Assembly: GCA_025449115.1 (NCBI GenBank)
Contig: JAHLKC010000105.1
Span: 62,001-126,000, forward strand
DNA length: 64,000 bases
Origin: Chytridium lagenaria
Taxonomy: Eukaryota; Chytridiomycota; Chytridiomycetes; Chytridiales; Chytridiaceae
Reading direction: 5' to 3'
Shown: positions 12,335 through 21,215 of the stretch, one piece after another
How the letters are laid out: the number at the start of each line of letters is the position of its first letter
How positions within the stretch are numbered: the first letter of the stretch is position 1
Notes under the pieces: model-generated
Seen by the model: the letters and a program-made list of their open reading frames with translations, nothing else
What the model was told of the DNA's origin: nothing
The model's database searches: none
Position numbers and translations under genes: made by a program

Positions 12335-12622
12335 AGTAGCTTCGTTGCGGAAGAATCGCCAGGCGGAGACATAAATGGAGATGTCCTATGGAAAGGACAA
12401 AAAGAGAAAGGAGGGGAAAATTAGGAAAGTGTATGAAAGAAAAGGAGGATAGCAATCCAATGGTCGAGGACGGTAGTCCACAAGAGGAGGGACGACGGTT
12501 GTCGAGGGTTTTTTTGGAAGACGGTCGTCCTCAGAAGGGTGGAAGGTGGGAGGACGGTTGTCCGAAAAGGAAAAGGGGAGGACAGCAGTCCAATGGGTAG
12601 GCAGCTGCCCACGTGTGGTCAA

Positions 12623-13546
12623 TTATGGACAAAGAATAATATGCAACGCAAGGAAAACAGCGGATGAACGAAAAGAGTGCAACGGAAAAGAGGGTTTGCT
12701 ACCGTCATCCCGTGGAATGGTGGAAAAGCGTGCCCTGGGTTCAAAGACCCATTGGAAGAAAGAGTTTGAAAGAAAAGAAGATAAAACGACAGGACTTACA
12801 GGAAGAAGAGGGTCGTCAAGCCTGTCAGCATCGACAAGAAACTGACCGAGATCCAAGGCAGTTGAAGGGGCGGGATGCAAAGGAGGTCGGGTGGTACCGG
12901 TGCGTAAAGCGACAGTAAGTTGTGCCGCAGTCAGTCGATGCTGATTTTCAAGGAAGTCAATTCGGGCTTGAAGCTGGCGACGGACTTCTTCTTCGCCATT
13001 ATCGCCAGGGCCAGCGTGAAGAACAATGGCGTTCGCAGGGTTAGCGATATGGGGATTGGCGTTTCCAACGTTGTCAAGGTTAGCAGCATTGGCATCTCCA
13101 TTGGCATTGCCATTATCAATGTTGTTAACGTTATTAGCGGCATTTCCGCCATCACCTTGGGCACCATTACCCTGACCACCATCGTTCTGCGCATGTGGAC
13201 CACCGAAGGCGACCAACAGCGTGTTAGGGTCCATAGCAGGACGGGGGTCGATAGCGGAAAGGTAAGCCATAACATTAGGCAACAAGGTTAAGAGAGAGTT
13301 CGGGAGGGGGGGTACCATTCCCAAAGCCAACGCGACGGTGCGGAGATTGCGGTATTGAAAAGCACTCATAAGAGTGCCGTCGTAAGTGGTGGTGTTAGGG
13401 TCGAGGGGGGGTAGGGCAGCAGCCATTTGAGGAGCAAGCGAGCGAAGAGTCCGAAAGAAACGATGAACTGAGGACTGCACCAAGGATGCAGTTGTGATGA
13501 AGGAAAATGGGCAATCTGCCCATATTCCCATCTCCGCCGACTTCAA
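12623..13546 (-). CDS. Gag-like protein of the retroelement
   Basis: 307 codons beginning inside repeat A (MKSAEMGIWADCPFS). A conserved-looking part holds PPLDPNTTTYDGTLMSAFQY, ALALGMVPPLPNSLLTLLP and AIDPRPAMDPNTLL. An Asn/Gly/Asp-rich low-complexity stretch follows, then a short coiled-coil-like segment (VRRQLQARIDFLENQHRL). A degraded relative of the same protein is recognisable on the plus strand at 46.8-47.3 kb, which supports this being a real family protein. The structural role in the retroelement particle is inferred from its position. Confidence 0.65.
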   Translation of the reverse strand: MKSAEMGIWADCPFSFITTASLVQSSVHRFFRTLRSLAPQMAAALPPLDPNTTTYDGTLMSAFQYRNLRTVALALGMVPPLPNSLLTLLPNVMAYLSAIDPRPAMDPNTLLVAFGGPHAQNDGGQGNGAQGDGGNAANNVNNIDNGNANGDANAANLDNVGNANPHIANPANAIVLHAGPGDNGEEEVRRQLQARIDFLENQHRLTAAQLTVALRTGTTRPPLHPAPSTALDLGQFLVDADRLDDPLLPVSPVVLSSFLSNSFFQWVFEPRARFSTIPRDDGSKPSFPLHSFRSSAVFLALHIILCP

Positions 13547-13627
13547 TGCTTCACAGTGTCCGAACTAGTCCGGACATTGTGTAACATTGAAGTCAGCCTG
13601 AAATCTTCAGTCATATATTCAGATAAT
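13457..13627 (-). repeat. Split direct repeat A, outer (5') copy
   Basis: 171 bp matching 7596-7766 with no difference seen by eye. It forms the upstream end of the retroelement and includes the gag start codon at 13546. Flanking DNA on the right begins tctagtaggagc. Confidence 0.9.
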
Positions 13628-13790
13628 TCTAGTAGGAGCGACATAAATTTCTTGTTCTTGTGTTTTCCATTCACATAGATATCTCCTACATCCCATGTCA
13701 AGTTTCAAACTTTTGGCTTAAGTTTTCTTACTTATTATTACCCTTTCAAATCCCTACCGTGAAACTAAAGTTTTTTTTTAATTTTTAGAG

Positions 13791-14510
13791 ATGTCCTACT
13801 ACAAAAACTTTTGGAGGACCTTATCAAACACTGGCACCTCTACCCCCGACTTTGCATGCAGCGTTGGTTCCATCATCGACTCCAGCATTACCCCCTTCCT
13901 CGACTCCATCCGCGTGACCGACAACACCATCCTCATAGACGACGCCAACCTCCTCCTCTCAACAAACCGCCAGGACCCCATCTCCATCAACCAAACCCGC
14001 GTCACGCCAGATAATTCCCCGAACGCTGAAGTATCCAAAGTCGAAAAAGGGATCATGTATCTTTATGGAAGCTTTTGGGGGATTCCAAAAGGGAATGAGA
14101 CGGAAGTGAGGCAAGTGAGGTTGGGGTATGGTGCGAATTGGTTTGTTAATACAGTAGCGTTTTCAGTGAAGGGACTAAATTTGTGATAGCAGTAGGATTT
14201 CCTCGTTCTTATATGTTCTCAAGCGTTGATCAAGGTATGTACTCTTTTTTTTTTTTTTTACAAAAAAATTCAATGTTTTTTTTGGCTAACGCGTGGGTAA
14301 AATTAAAGCTGGATGGACCGGCCAGCAGGGTGGCGGTCGTCGGTGTCCTTCTCACAGGCCTCATGACCTAGCTATTCCTTCGGCCCCTTCAGTGAATGGC
14401 GAAAAGCATGGGCGAGCTCACGAAATTTGAGCTCGCGTCTGACACGATGGTGGTGGCGTTTGCGAAGGCGATAAAAAAGAACAGGGCATTGATGAGTCAT
14501 GGAGGTGGAT
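13791..14510 (+). pseudogene. Degraded dCache-TM-HAMP sensor fragment
   Basis: A plus-strand exon after an acceptor-like tttttag reads SYYKNFWRTLSNTG, then SSITPFLDSIRVTDNTILID and DANLLLSTN, GIMYLYGSFWGIPKGNE and ANWFVNTVAFSVKGLNL. Together these look like the distal part of an extracellular dCache sensor domain. A one-base loss after GLNL shifts the frame; the next frame continues VIAVGFPRSYMFSSVDQ and ends at a GTATGT donor. The following exon reads a membrane segment VAVVGVLLTGLM, a stop, LFLRPLQ, a stop, MAKSMGELTKFELA and MVVAFAKAIKKNRAL, which fits a TM-HAMP joint of fungal sensor cyclases or kinases. No catalytic domain was found downstream. The gene is truncated on both sides and carries two stops. 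The family call is by pattern only. Confidence 0.6.
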
Positions 14511-14988
14511 CTTCATGGTAGCCTTATGCAAGCACGACGAGATTATATGGTTGTTAAACGTAAGAATGGGCGACTTGAGGTGCAGTGTCTATTGCTAGCA
14601 TTTACAGCTACGAAAGTTACCAATATATAGATAATTATTTTTTTTAACCAAAAAAAAAAAAGGGAGGAAGGGTAACAAAAAAACCTTTCAAAAATATTCA
14701 CGGCGCTGTTCACGACAGGTGGAATAGAACGGAAAGTTGATGTGTTAAATAAATGAGATGTAAGAGTTGTAGATTTAATAGCACTCCGCACCCATACAAA
14801 ACCAAAAATAGAATAAAAAAGGAATACCAAATTCATCAAACAATGATATGAGTTTTATTCCCTCAACTGGGCAAAAAAATGTGCATGAACCGAGAAACAA
14901 AGGCATGAGGATCAAAAACAAAACAAAACAGAATAAGCAAAGGCGCCATAAAAAGCGAAACTGTGACAGAAAAAAACAAAATTCACAT
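14511..14988. other. Spacer with poly-A/T tracts
   Basis: No gene seen. It contains poly(A/T) tracts near 14.64-14.69 kb and the 3' flank of the minus-strand membrane protein gene. Confidence 0.5.
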
Positions 14989-16880
14989 TCAAGTCATGTC
15001 CTGCAACGTAATCCCGTTATTCAAATCATCCCCTCTCCTATTCGCAAGCACATCCCCATTCCCTAACCTAAAAAACCGTCTATCCGAACCACTCTTACGT
15101 CCTTTCAAAAACAAGAACGCAACCACAACTCCCGCAGCCACAGCCAAAACACCGGCAATGATGAACACGATCCCAACGGGTGTAAGCGTGCTTCCTGAAG
15201 ACGAGGCACCGGAACCTTTAAACTCGGTGGAAGAAGCAGATGGGGTTGATGGGGATGTGGGAGATCCAAGGGTGAGACGGCGAAGGACAGGTTCGAATTT
15301 CCAGTCAGAGTTGCAGTAGACTCCGTCAAGGTATGGGGTCCAAGCGCGGTTTACAGGACAGGTTCGAGGAGGGACGCCAGGAGCTGATAAAAAAAGTTAG
15401 AATGGTGCTTGTAAAGATGGGGTGTTACCATTGTTGAGAGCTTCAAACCAGTATGGACGGTAAGCGCGGTTAAAGCTCGGGTCCATAATGTAAATGAGTT
15501 CTATCGATAATTTATAGATAATTAGTATATTGCACATGAGGAAAGGAGACATGCGATTCTTATATAAACTCACCAGCTAAAAGAAGATCCGGCTGAGCGT
15601 AACGTGCTTGATCGTAATCTATTCAATAACGACAAAGCCATTAAACACCTTATCACCCAGAATCCACCTTCAATTCCTAAATTTACTAACCTACAACTCC
15701 AGAGCTATTATGCCTCTGCAAGTCATACCTAAACACCTTTGAATTCGTATTATCCAAAAACGGATACACCCCCTGCTGCGCATCAGGCAACCCATAATTC
15801 TTCAAAAACGTCTTCATATCATACGCATCATTCTCCGGATTCGAAAAATCAAACACGACGTCCACTGTCTTTGCAAGATCCTTCCACGTCGCCAATGGAG
15901 CTGACGAGGTGGGCAAAACTGAGAAATTCGCACCAGCCGCCAATCCAAGACCTATCCAATCCATCTCATCAACCACTCGCTCCACGACCCCGTTGTTAGC
16001 TTGGTAGGCACCGATGACAGGGTATTTGTCGGGTGTGACTCTGGTTCGGTAGGCAGATGTTGCGGATGTAATGCATTGGAACGTGTTGTCCATTTTCGTA
16101 AATTCCGTCTGAGCGTTACGCATACCGTCAGGACCAAAGAAAAGGCCAAAGAACTTAATCCATTCGCCTATAGCGAGAGGATTGGCTTCTCTTGTAAAGG
16201 CGTTGGTGAGAGAGGAGTTGAAAGAGTAAAAGCCAGCGGGAACGGTTTGAGCATTCGAAGGAAGGGTGAGACAGGAATCAGAGTTGACGAGACGTTCGGA
16301 GGAAGCGATGAGAGGTCCCATGCCGATGCGCTGGATAAAGGTGAGGACACCTGAGCCGGCAATTTGTGCGCCTGTAATGGGGATGCGGATAGGGATTCTG
16401 TTGTTGACTGTTGGAGGAGTGGGAAGGTTGCACATGTAGAGAAAGAGTGATAATCCAGCTGTGGGAGCGTCGACGGAGATGGTGTTGGTTCCGATTTGGT
16501 AAGAGAAGCCTTTTGCATACTTCAATTCTGTAATAATAAAAGAGGAATAAGATGGTGTTTAATGTTCTGTCGAATGACTCACCTGAAGAGAATCCCTCAA
16601 AGTAGTTTGTTCCATTGTTGGTGAATGCGCAAGAGTCTTGTGCTGATGCACTTATAAAGCTCTGCGTCAGGATGAGGCCGATGGTGACGGCAGACCCACA
16701 GCATGTTTTGCTGCTTTTTGAGGTGATGAGACGACAACTTTTGGGTGACCTCCTTATTTTTTTAAGAAAAGCCCAAACACCGCAACCCCCTTGTCCATAA
16801 TTATTTATGTATCCCTTAAAAAGTAGTAAGGTTGTGACAGCAAATCGCTTGAGATGATATGGATTGAACGGCTTATGCAA
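14989..16880 (-). CDS. Secreted, membrane-anchored periplasmic-binding-protein-like protein
   Basis: Multi-exon minus-strand gene. The first part has a signal-like hydrophobic stretch SAVTIGLILTQSFISASA followed by QDSCAFTNNGTNYF. The main exon (KYAKGFSYQIGTNTISVDAP ... LSLFLYMCNLPTPP ... GVLTFIQRIGMGPLI) then shows ANPLAIGEWIKFFGLFF, YPVIGAYQANN, VDVVFDFSNP and NYGLPDAQQGVYPFLDN. Short exons give QARYAQPDLLLA and ELIYIMDPSFNRAYRPYWFE. This layout resembles eukaryotic proteins of the Peripla_BP_2 (iron-siderophore/B12 binding) fold found in algae and zoosporic fungi. A Ser/Thr linker, one transmembrane helix (VGIVFIIAGVLAVAAGVVVA), a basic stop-transfer and a short tail ending LQDMT follow. 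A cell-surface ligand-binding role is inferred. The start is unsure: from the Met at 16880 the signal segment lies about 65 residues in, so an upstream intron may be missed. Confidence 0.62.
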
Positions 16881-17201
16881 ACGATCGCTAACATTGTACC
16901 TTTATCAGACATGATTAAATATTTAACATAGTAAAAGCATTGACGATAGAAAAAAAAGGAAATGATCGTCGACGAATGATGCTGATCCATTCGACGGCCT
17001 CATTCAGAGATGATGGGTCTCAACTGGTGCTGAAAGTTCGCGCAATTGCAATGAGCCCACCTGCCACCAGCCTCTTCCGATTTTTGGTGGCAAAGTGCGG
17101 AGTTTGAGCGAAAAAAATTATTTAAAATATTGAAAGTTCAAAAAAACCAACAAGCTTCCTTTCTCTCCCTCTCTCCAGCACCAGCAAACAATCTTCCCAA
17201 C

Positions 17202-18272
17202 ATGTCCACCACCTTTAGAGATCCCCTTCCTCCCATCGCATCCACCTCAACAGCAGAAGAAAAGCAACCCCGTTTGATCAACTCCCCACAGGCAACCCCC
17301 GTCCGATCATCCGTTCCTTCATCACTCTTCGCATCTCAAACACCCACAAGTCTCCTACTCTCTCAAAGCATGACCAACAGTATGTCGCTCACATCATCTC
17401 CAGACATGCTTGGGACCATCTTCCATCCATCTCGTGAGATCAAAACACCCGGAAGAAGAAGACCTGTCCATATCGTCACAGACCCCCAAGACTCACCTTT
17501 CAGAGTCCCCTCCCAATCCTCAGAGAACGATGCCATCACCTTTAATCAACCCCTTGAAATGCCTTACCACAAATACCATACTTACCGCGATGTCAAATCT
17601 CCCGTGACAAAGCAACGCATCCCCATCGACACTCAAGACTCCCCTTTCCGCGACCCCGCTCGTCGCGATACCGCCCAAACCCCGACTCGGGACTCCATCA
17701 CTACTAAATTCAGCGCATTGTTCAACGACACACAACGACCCTCCTCTCTCCCTCTTCCCATATCATCAGCAAAGCGTGCCCTTTTCAGACCTACATCCAA
17801 AATCTGGGAAGACCCCGACGTTGAGAAAAACTACATCATACCAGGTCCCCCTACCGGTCCCGTTCATATCAGCCCTCAACAAGTCAACGCAAGCGAGGAA
17901 AACCTAGGCCCGTCCGTGGCTCTTCAAACCAGAAAACCCCTGCAAAACCGTCCCCGCCGACACCTGGGGGAGGTTCCAGTGGACTTTTTTGAGGAGTATA
18001 AGTTGATTTTGAAGGAGGAAGGCAAGTGTGGTGGCAAGGCGGTGGAGGGGTCGACTTCAACGTCGGTGGAGTTGACGCCGAATTCGCAGATGGTGGAGAG
18101 GACACCGACAAAGAGGTCAAAGCTTAACCCTGTGCAGGAGAGGTTGGTGGATAATCAAAGGAGGGCGGATGCAGTGAGGAAAGGGGGACCGGCGTCTTTA
18201 CGGTTATTTGGGTCGACAAAGAGTGCGAGGAATCCTGGTGTGAGCCCTGGGGGAAGTTCTTTGAAGAATTAG
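17202..18272 (+). CDS. Intrinsically disordered Ser/Thr/Pro-rich protein, unrecognised
   Basis: Single open frame; the chosen start at 17202 (aacATGtcc) has a better context than the in-frame ATG at 17130. About 356 residues, rich in Ser, Pro and Thr. A DSPFR motif occurs twice (PQDSPFRVP and TQDSPFRDP), and basic TPxR/K phosphosite-like motifs recur (KTPGRRRPVH, ERTPTKRSK). An RxxL-type sequence sits in RPRRHLGEVPVDFFEEYKLI, the only segment likely to be helical. The many minimal CDK-type sites suggest a cell-cycle-regulated protein, but this is inference; no family was recognised. The downstream 3' flank is AT-rich. Confidence 0.6.
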   Translation: MSTTFRDPLPPIASTSTAEEKQPRLINSPQATPVRSSVPSSLFASQTPTSLLLSQSMTNSMSLTSSPDMLGTIFHPSREIKTPGRRRPVHIVTDPQDSPFRVPSQSSENDAITFNQPLEMPYHKYHTYRDVKSPVTKQRIPIDTQDSPFRDPARRDTAQTPTRDSITTKFSALFNDTQRPSSLPLPISSAKRALFRPTSKIWEDPDVEKNYIIPGPPTGPVHISPQQVNASEENLGPSVALQTRKPLQNRPRRHLGEVPVDFFEEYKLILKEEGKCGGKAVEGSTSTSVELTPNSQMVERTPTKRSKLNPVQERLVDNQRRADAVRKGGPASLRLFGSTKSARNPGVSPGGSSLKN

Positions 18273-18807
18273 TGATGGCCATTTGTGGGGTTTTCCTCAT
18301 TGTATATTTTGTTTTAGTATTTTATTTTATTGAGATTGGAATATTCTTTTTTGAGAATTCTTTTGGCATCGGATCTTTTGAACGTGAATGTTTCCCTTTT
18401 CGTACGTAGGTCGATGTGTTAACTTTTTGTTGTGTAGTTTCGAGTGTACATGTTCAACCTAAGATTATTCTTTGACATTAGAAAAACCAAAAGGAAGGAA
18501 AGTAAGACATGTTTTATGCATGTTTTTTAAAGAATGAGATTTGAATGACTTTGAAATAAGAAAAGAAGAGCGTGTTTTTGTTAATATATTTTTTTTTAAT
18601 GTGATCACCGTTTTTAACCCAAATAATATAAATAATACTTAGAAAAACACCTGCAAGAGGTTTAGACCATCTATGTAAGATATTTAATGTTCATATCCAG
18701 AATATTCACGCTCTTCATCTTCTGTTTCTTTTCGTGGTCGAGTGTGTTATGGTTGGACTTCGAACAACCGAAAAAAAAAAAGTCGCAAAATTGTCAGTTC
18801 AATAACG
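18273..18807. other. AT-rich spacer between two plus-strand genes
   Basis: 3' flank of the disordered-protein gene and promoter of the RPA34-like gene. No protein-like frame recognised. Confidence 0.5.
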
Positions 18808-19928
18808 ATGGTCAAGAAGACATCCCAACCAAAGGCATCGCATCAAAGCCAAGAAAGTCAGACCCAAAGCATCCCACATTCGCATTCCGTAAGCATTCCA
18901 TAACCTACTCCTTCTATTCCGTCCTTTACATGCAATGCAATTCTAACTTTTTGGTTACCTCTAATATTTGACAATACTTCGCTTGCAGAAGGACACCAAC
19001 GCCATCGCACCGTAAGATGAAACCACCGAACTAAACCAATGTACTCACTCTTATGATTCGCCAGTGATTCCCCGCCTCCAAAAGGCTACCTCCCCGACCC
19101 CATCGACGAAGACTCTGAAAACCCCTTCACCTTCCAATCTCTCACCGAACCCTCCAAACAACTCTGGCTCTTCCGTGTTCCCCGCAACGTAACCTCCACC
19201 CCAAATACATCCTTCTAACCTACATTAGTTCCCATAGAAACCCTCTCAGGACTCTCCATCCCGCTTGACATTGATGGAAAGGAGAACCCGGTGGTGAAGG
19301 TCACGGATGTGGAGTTGGGACCGTAGCGTTAAAGGAAAGGGAAGTGCGGGGGCGTTGATGGCGTATGGGGTTTATGGGTGGATACGATGACGGATGCAGC
19401 AGAGTTGGGGAGATGGAGGAGTTGAGGTGTTTATTGCCAAGATGCGGATGAGAATGGGTTTAGATGTGGTAATGCTGATTATCCATTTTCTTGACGCTTT
19501 TATCGTTTTTTAGCGTATTTATGTTTCTCATCATTTGGTTTGTTTTCTATTTATATTTTTGGTAGCATCACGAAAAGTGGATCGATACTTTAACGTGATG
19601 CCTCTTGTGGATGTACCCACGTCAGAACAATTGTCGCAAGCTGGGGAAGTCGTGCGGTCCGCGAAATACGTTCCTCGGGTGCATCCTCCCAACATGAAGG
19701 TACAATATGAACCGTTTGGAAGCAATACAGGTATAGTGGCCATTTATTTGTACTAATTTCAGCATACCAATTCTAACCTTGTTTTTCTCGTGATCAGAAG
19801 GAACGCCGTTAGAAAAATCATTGAGCCGCTACACCACCACTTCCGAATCTGCTGCACAACCCAAAAAGCGAAAACCCGAAGAATTTATAAAAGAATCCCC
19901 GAAAAAGAAGAAGAAGCAAAAGGAATAA
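18808..19928 (+). CDS. RNA polymerase I subunit RPA34/A34.5-like, with frame breaks
   Basis: Small exons give a protein opening MVKKTSQPKASHQSQ. Then come LPDPIDEDSENPFTFQSL, SKQLWLFRVPRN, VPIETLSGLSIPLDIDGKEN, LDRYFNVMPLVDVP-type text (DRYFNVMPLVDVPTSEQL), YVPRVHPPNMKVQYEPFGS, and a lysine-rich end (PKKRKPEEFIKESPKKKKK) stopping at 19928. The order 'LWLFRVP, short beta-barrel part, RYFNV, PR.HPPNMK..., basic tail' fits the A34.5/PAF49 partner of A49 in RNA polymerase I. Between about 19,320 and 19,470 the expected text (EMEELR, VFIAKM, DADENGFRC) is spread over three frames with stops, so this copy has several indels there or the assembly does. The family call is by pattern, not by search. 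Confidence 0.6.
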
Positions 19929-20024
19929 ATGTCAAGCTAGATAGACAGTGTTTATGTTTATACTCTTTTTTTTTTTTTTTTTTTGTAGACTAAGACTGAC
20001 ACGTAATGTGTATGTCTGACCAAA

Positions 20025-20165
20025 CATGAGGGATTGCGGATCATCATCCTCATCTTTCGCAAACCTCCCCAACCTTGCTTGCTTCTTTTTCTCATACTCC
20101 TTATCATCCGTCGGGAATTCGGAGCGACAGCTTGGACATGAGTTATGCTGTATATACTCATTCGA
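20025..20165 (-). repeat. Duplicated terminal exon of the RING gene
   Basis: About 140 bp nearly identical to 20255-20395, including the text HNSCPSCRSEFPTDDKEYEK and the acidic end DEDDDPQSLM. This distal copy has lost the stop codon (FGQ in place of YG-stop) and differs at a few residues (KKKQARLGRFAKD against KKRKAKLGRFAND). It also keeps upstream intron-like sequence. Confidence 0.85.
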
Positions 20166-20251
20166 GGGATAGGTCATTAAAAAGGGATTAGGGACAGACA
20201 TTGATTCTGTTTACGCTCGTTTTCAAAGACAATGACACGTCTTTTTTATGC

Positions 20252-21101
20252 CTAACCATACATGAGAGATTGCGGATCATCATCCTCATCATTCGCAAAC
20301 CTCCCCAACTTTGCTTTCCTCTTCTTCTCATACTCCTTATCATCCGTCGGGAATTCAGAGCGACAACTTGGACATGAGTTATGCTGTTTATACATGTTAA
20401 ACGTAAAAGAGTGTTTGATTTTTTTACCAGATTCAACCAGTGGGTTATGCATTCTTTGGTAGAGATGGGAGCAGGGGGTTTGACGGGGATAGTCGGATGG
20501 GGTGAAGGGTTCGACGCAGATGGGACAGACGTCGCCTAGGGGTTGGTTAGGTGGTGGATTGGGGGGGGGGGGGGGTTACCGAGAGATGAGGGAGGGCCTT
20601 TTGGGAGATTCCGGACAAAGAATTTTGAGGCAGGTGGGATTCTAGCGTCACTAAAGAATTCTGTTAAAAGCCATATATGGAGTAGAGGAATGTCCTGTTG
20701 AACATTGTGTGAAGGAGAGGAAGAGGAAGACACACGTTGAATCGGCCTCTTGGACGAGTTGCGAGATCATGTTTTCCAACACTCGTTGTTGACTGGGATC
20801 TGTGGCGTTGCGGTCACGGATGGATGAGAGGTGATTTGCGAATGAGAGGAAGGATTGACGGTCTATGGAGGTGGGGGAGGGTTGATGGGTTGGGAGGGAC
20901 ATGAAGTCGTCGAGGTTTGGGTTGGAGGTGGCATGACGACGGGTGGAAAGTTCTTTGCGTTCGTCGAGGTTGTGTTCGTCTGTGAGGAAGGGTTGATGAG
21001 CGATTATCTGGTGTAATGGAGAAGGATCGATCATGGTGTAGTGTGGGAAGTGTATGCGTATCGAGAGAGTATTCGTTCTACTCACCAAAGTATGAAGCCA
21101 T
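20252..21101 (-). CDS. RNF181-like RING-H2 ubiquitin ligase
   Basis: Exon 1 encodes MASYF and splices (donor GTGAGT, acceptor CACAG) to give MASYFDEHNLDERKEL, closely matching the characteristic RNF181 start. The middle exon is helical (LSSIRDRNATDPSQQRVLEN). PPASKFFVRNLPKGPPSSLG then leads into the RING: CPICVEPF, PCSHLY, ECITHWLN, HNSCPSCRSEFPTDD. The end is DDPQSLMYG, with a TAG at 20252. RNF181-type ligases transfer ubiquitin with E2 enzymes in the cytosol. The RING is interrupted by an apparent one-base loss after HLY (reading QRMHNPLVES in place of a His followed by KECITHWLN), removing the second His of C-x-H-x-x-H. A run of 17 G lies in the intron near 20.57 kb, a spot prone to sequence error. 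Confidence 0.78.
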
Positions 21102-21215
21102 GCTGCACGATCCCGTCAAGAAACAAAGATGGTTACGCAATGAGTGGACACGCAATTCAATTTATTTATTATAAATCTATGCTGACAATTCCTTGAATAG
21201 GTAAACAAACATTAC

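Larger units (their letters stand above)
7312..13627 (-). mobile_element. Tyrosine-recombinase retrotransposon (DIRS/PAT/Ngaro-like) with split direct repeats
   Basis: A 6.3-kb element transcribed on the minus strand. In coding order: repeat A (13627-13457), gag-like ORF, zinc-knuckle ORF, reverse transcriptase-RNase H, tyrosine recombinase, repeat B (7834-7767), repeat A again (7766-7596), a 216-bp spacer, and repeat B again (7379-7312). The order A-ORFs-B-A-B is the split-direct-repeat structure known from PAT and Ngaro elements. DIRS1 itself has inverted ends, so PAT or Ngaro type fits better. No integrase, no protease and no LTR pair were seen. As expected for recombinase-mediated integration there is no evident target-site duplication. 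Several ORFs contain frameshifts or stops, so this copy is probably dead, although both A repeats and nearly all of B are preserved. Confidence 0.85.

Noticed and set aside
20558..20575. G run as a quadruplex regulatory element
   Set aside because: A plain homopolymer in an intron; more likely slippage or a sequencing problem.
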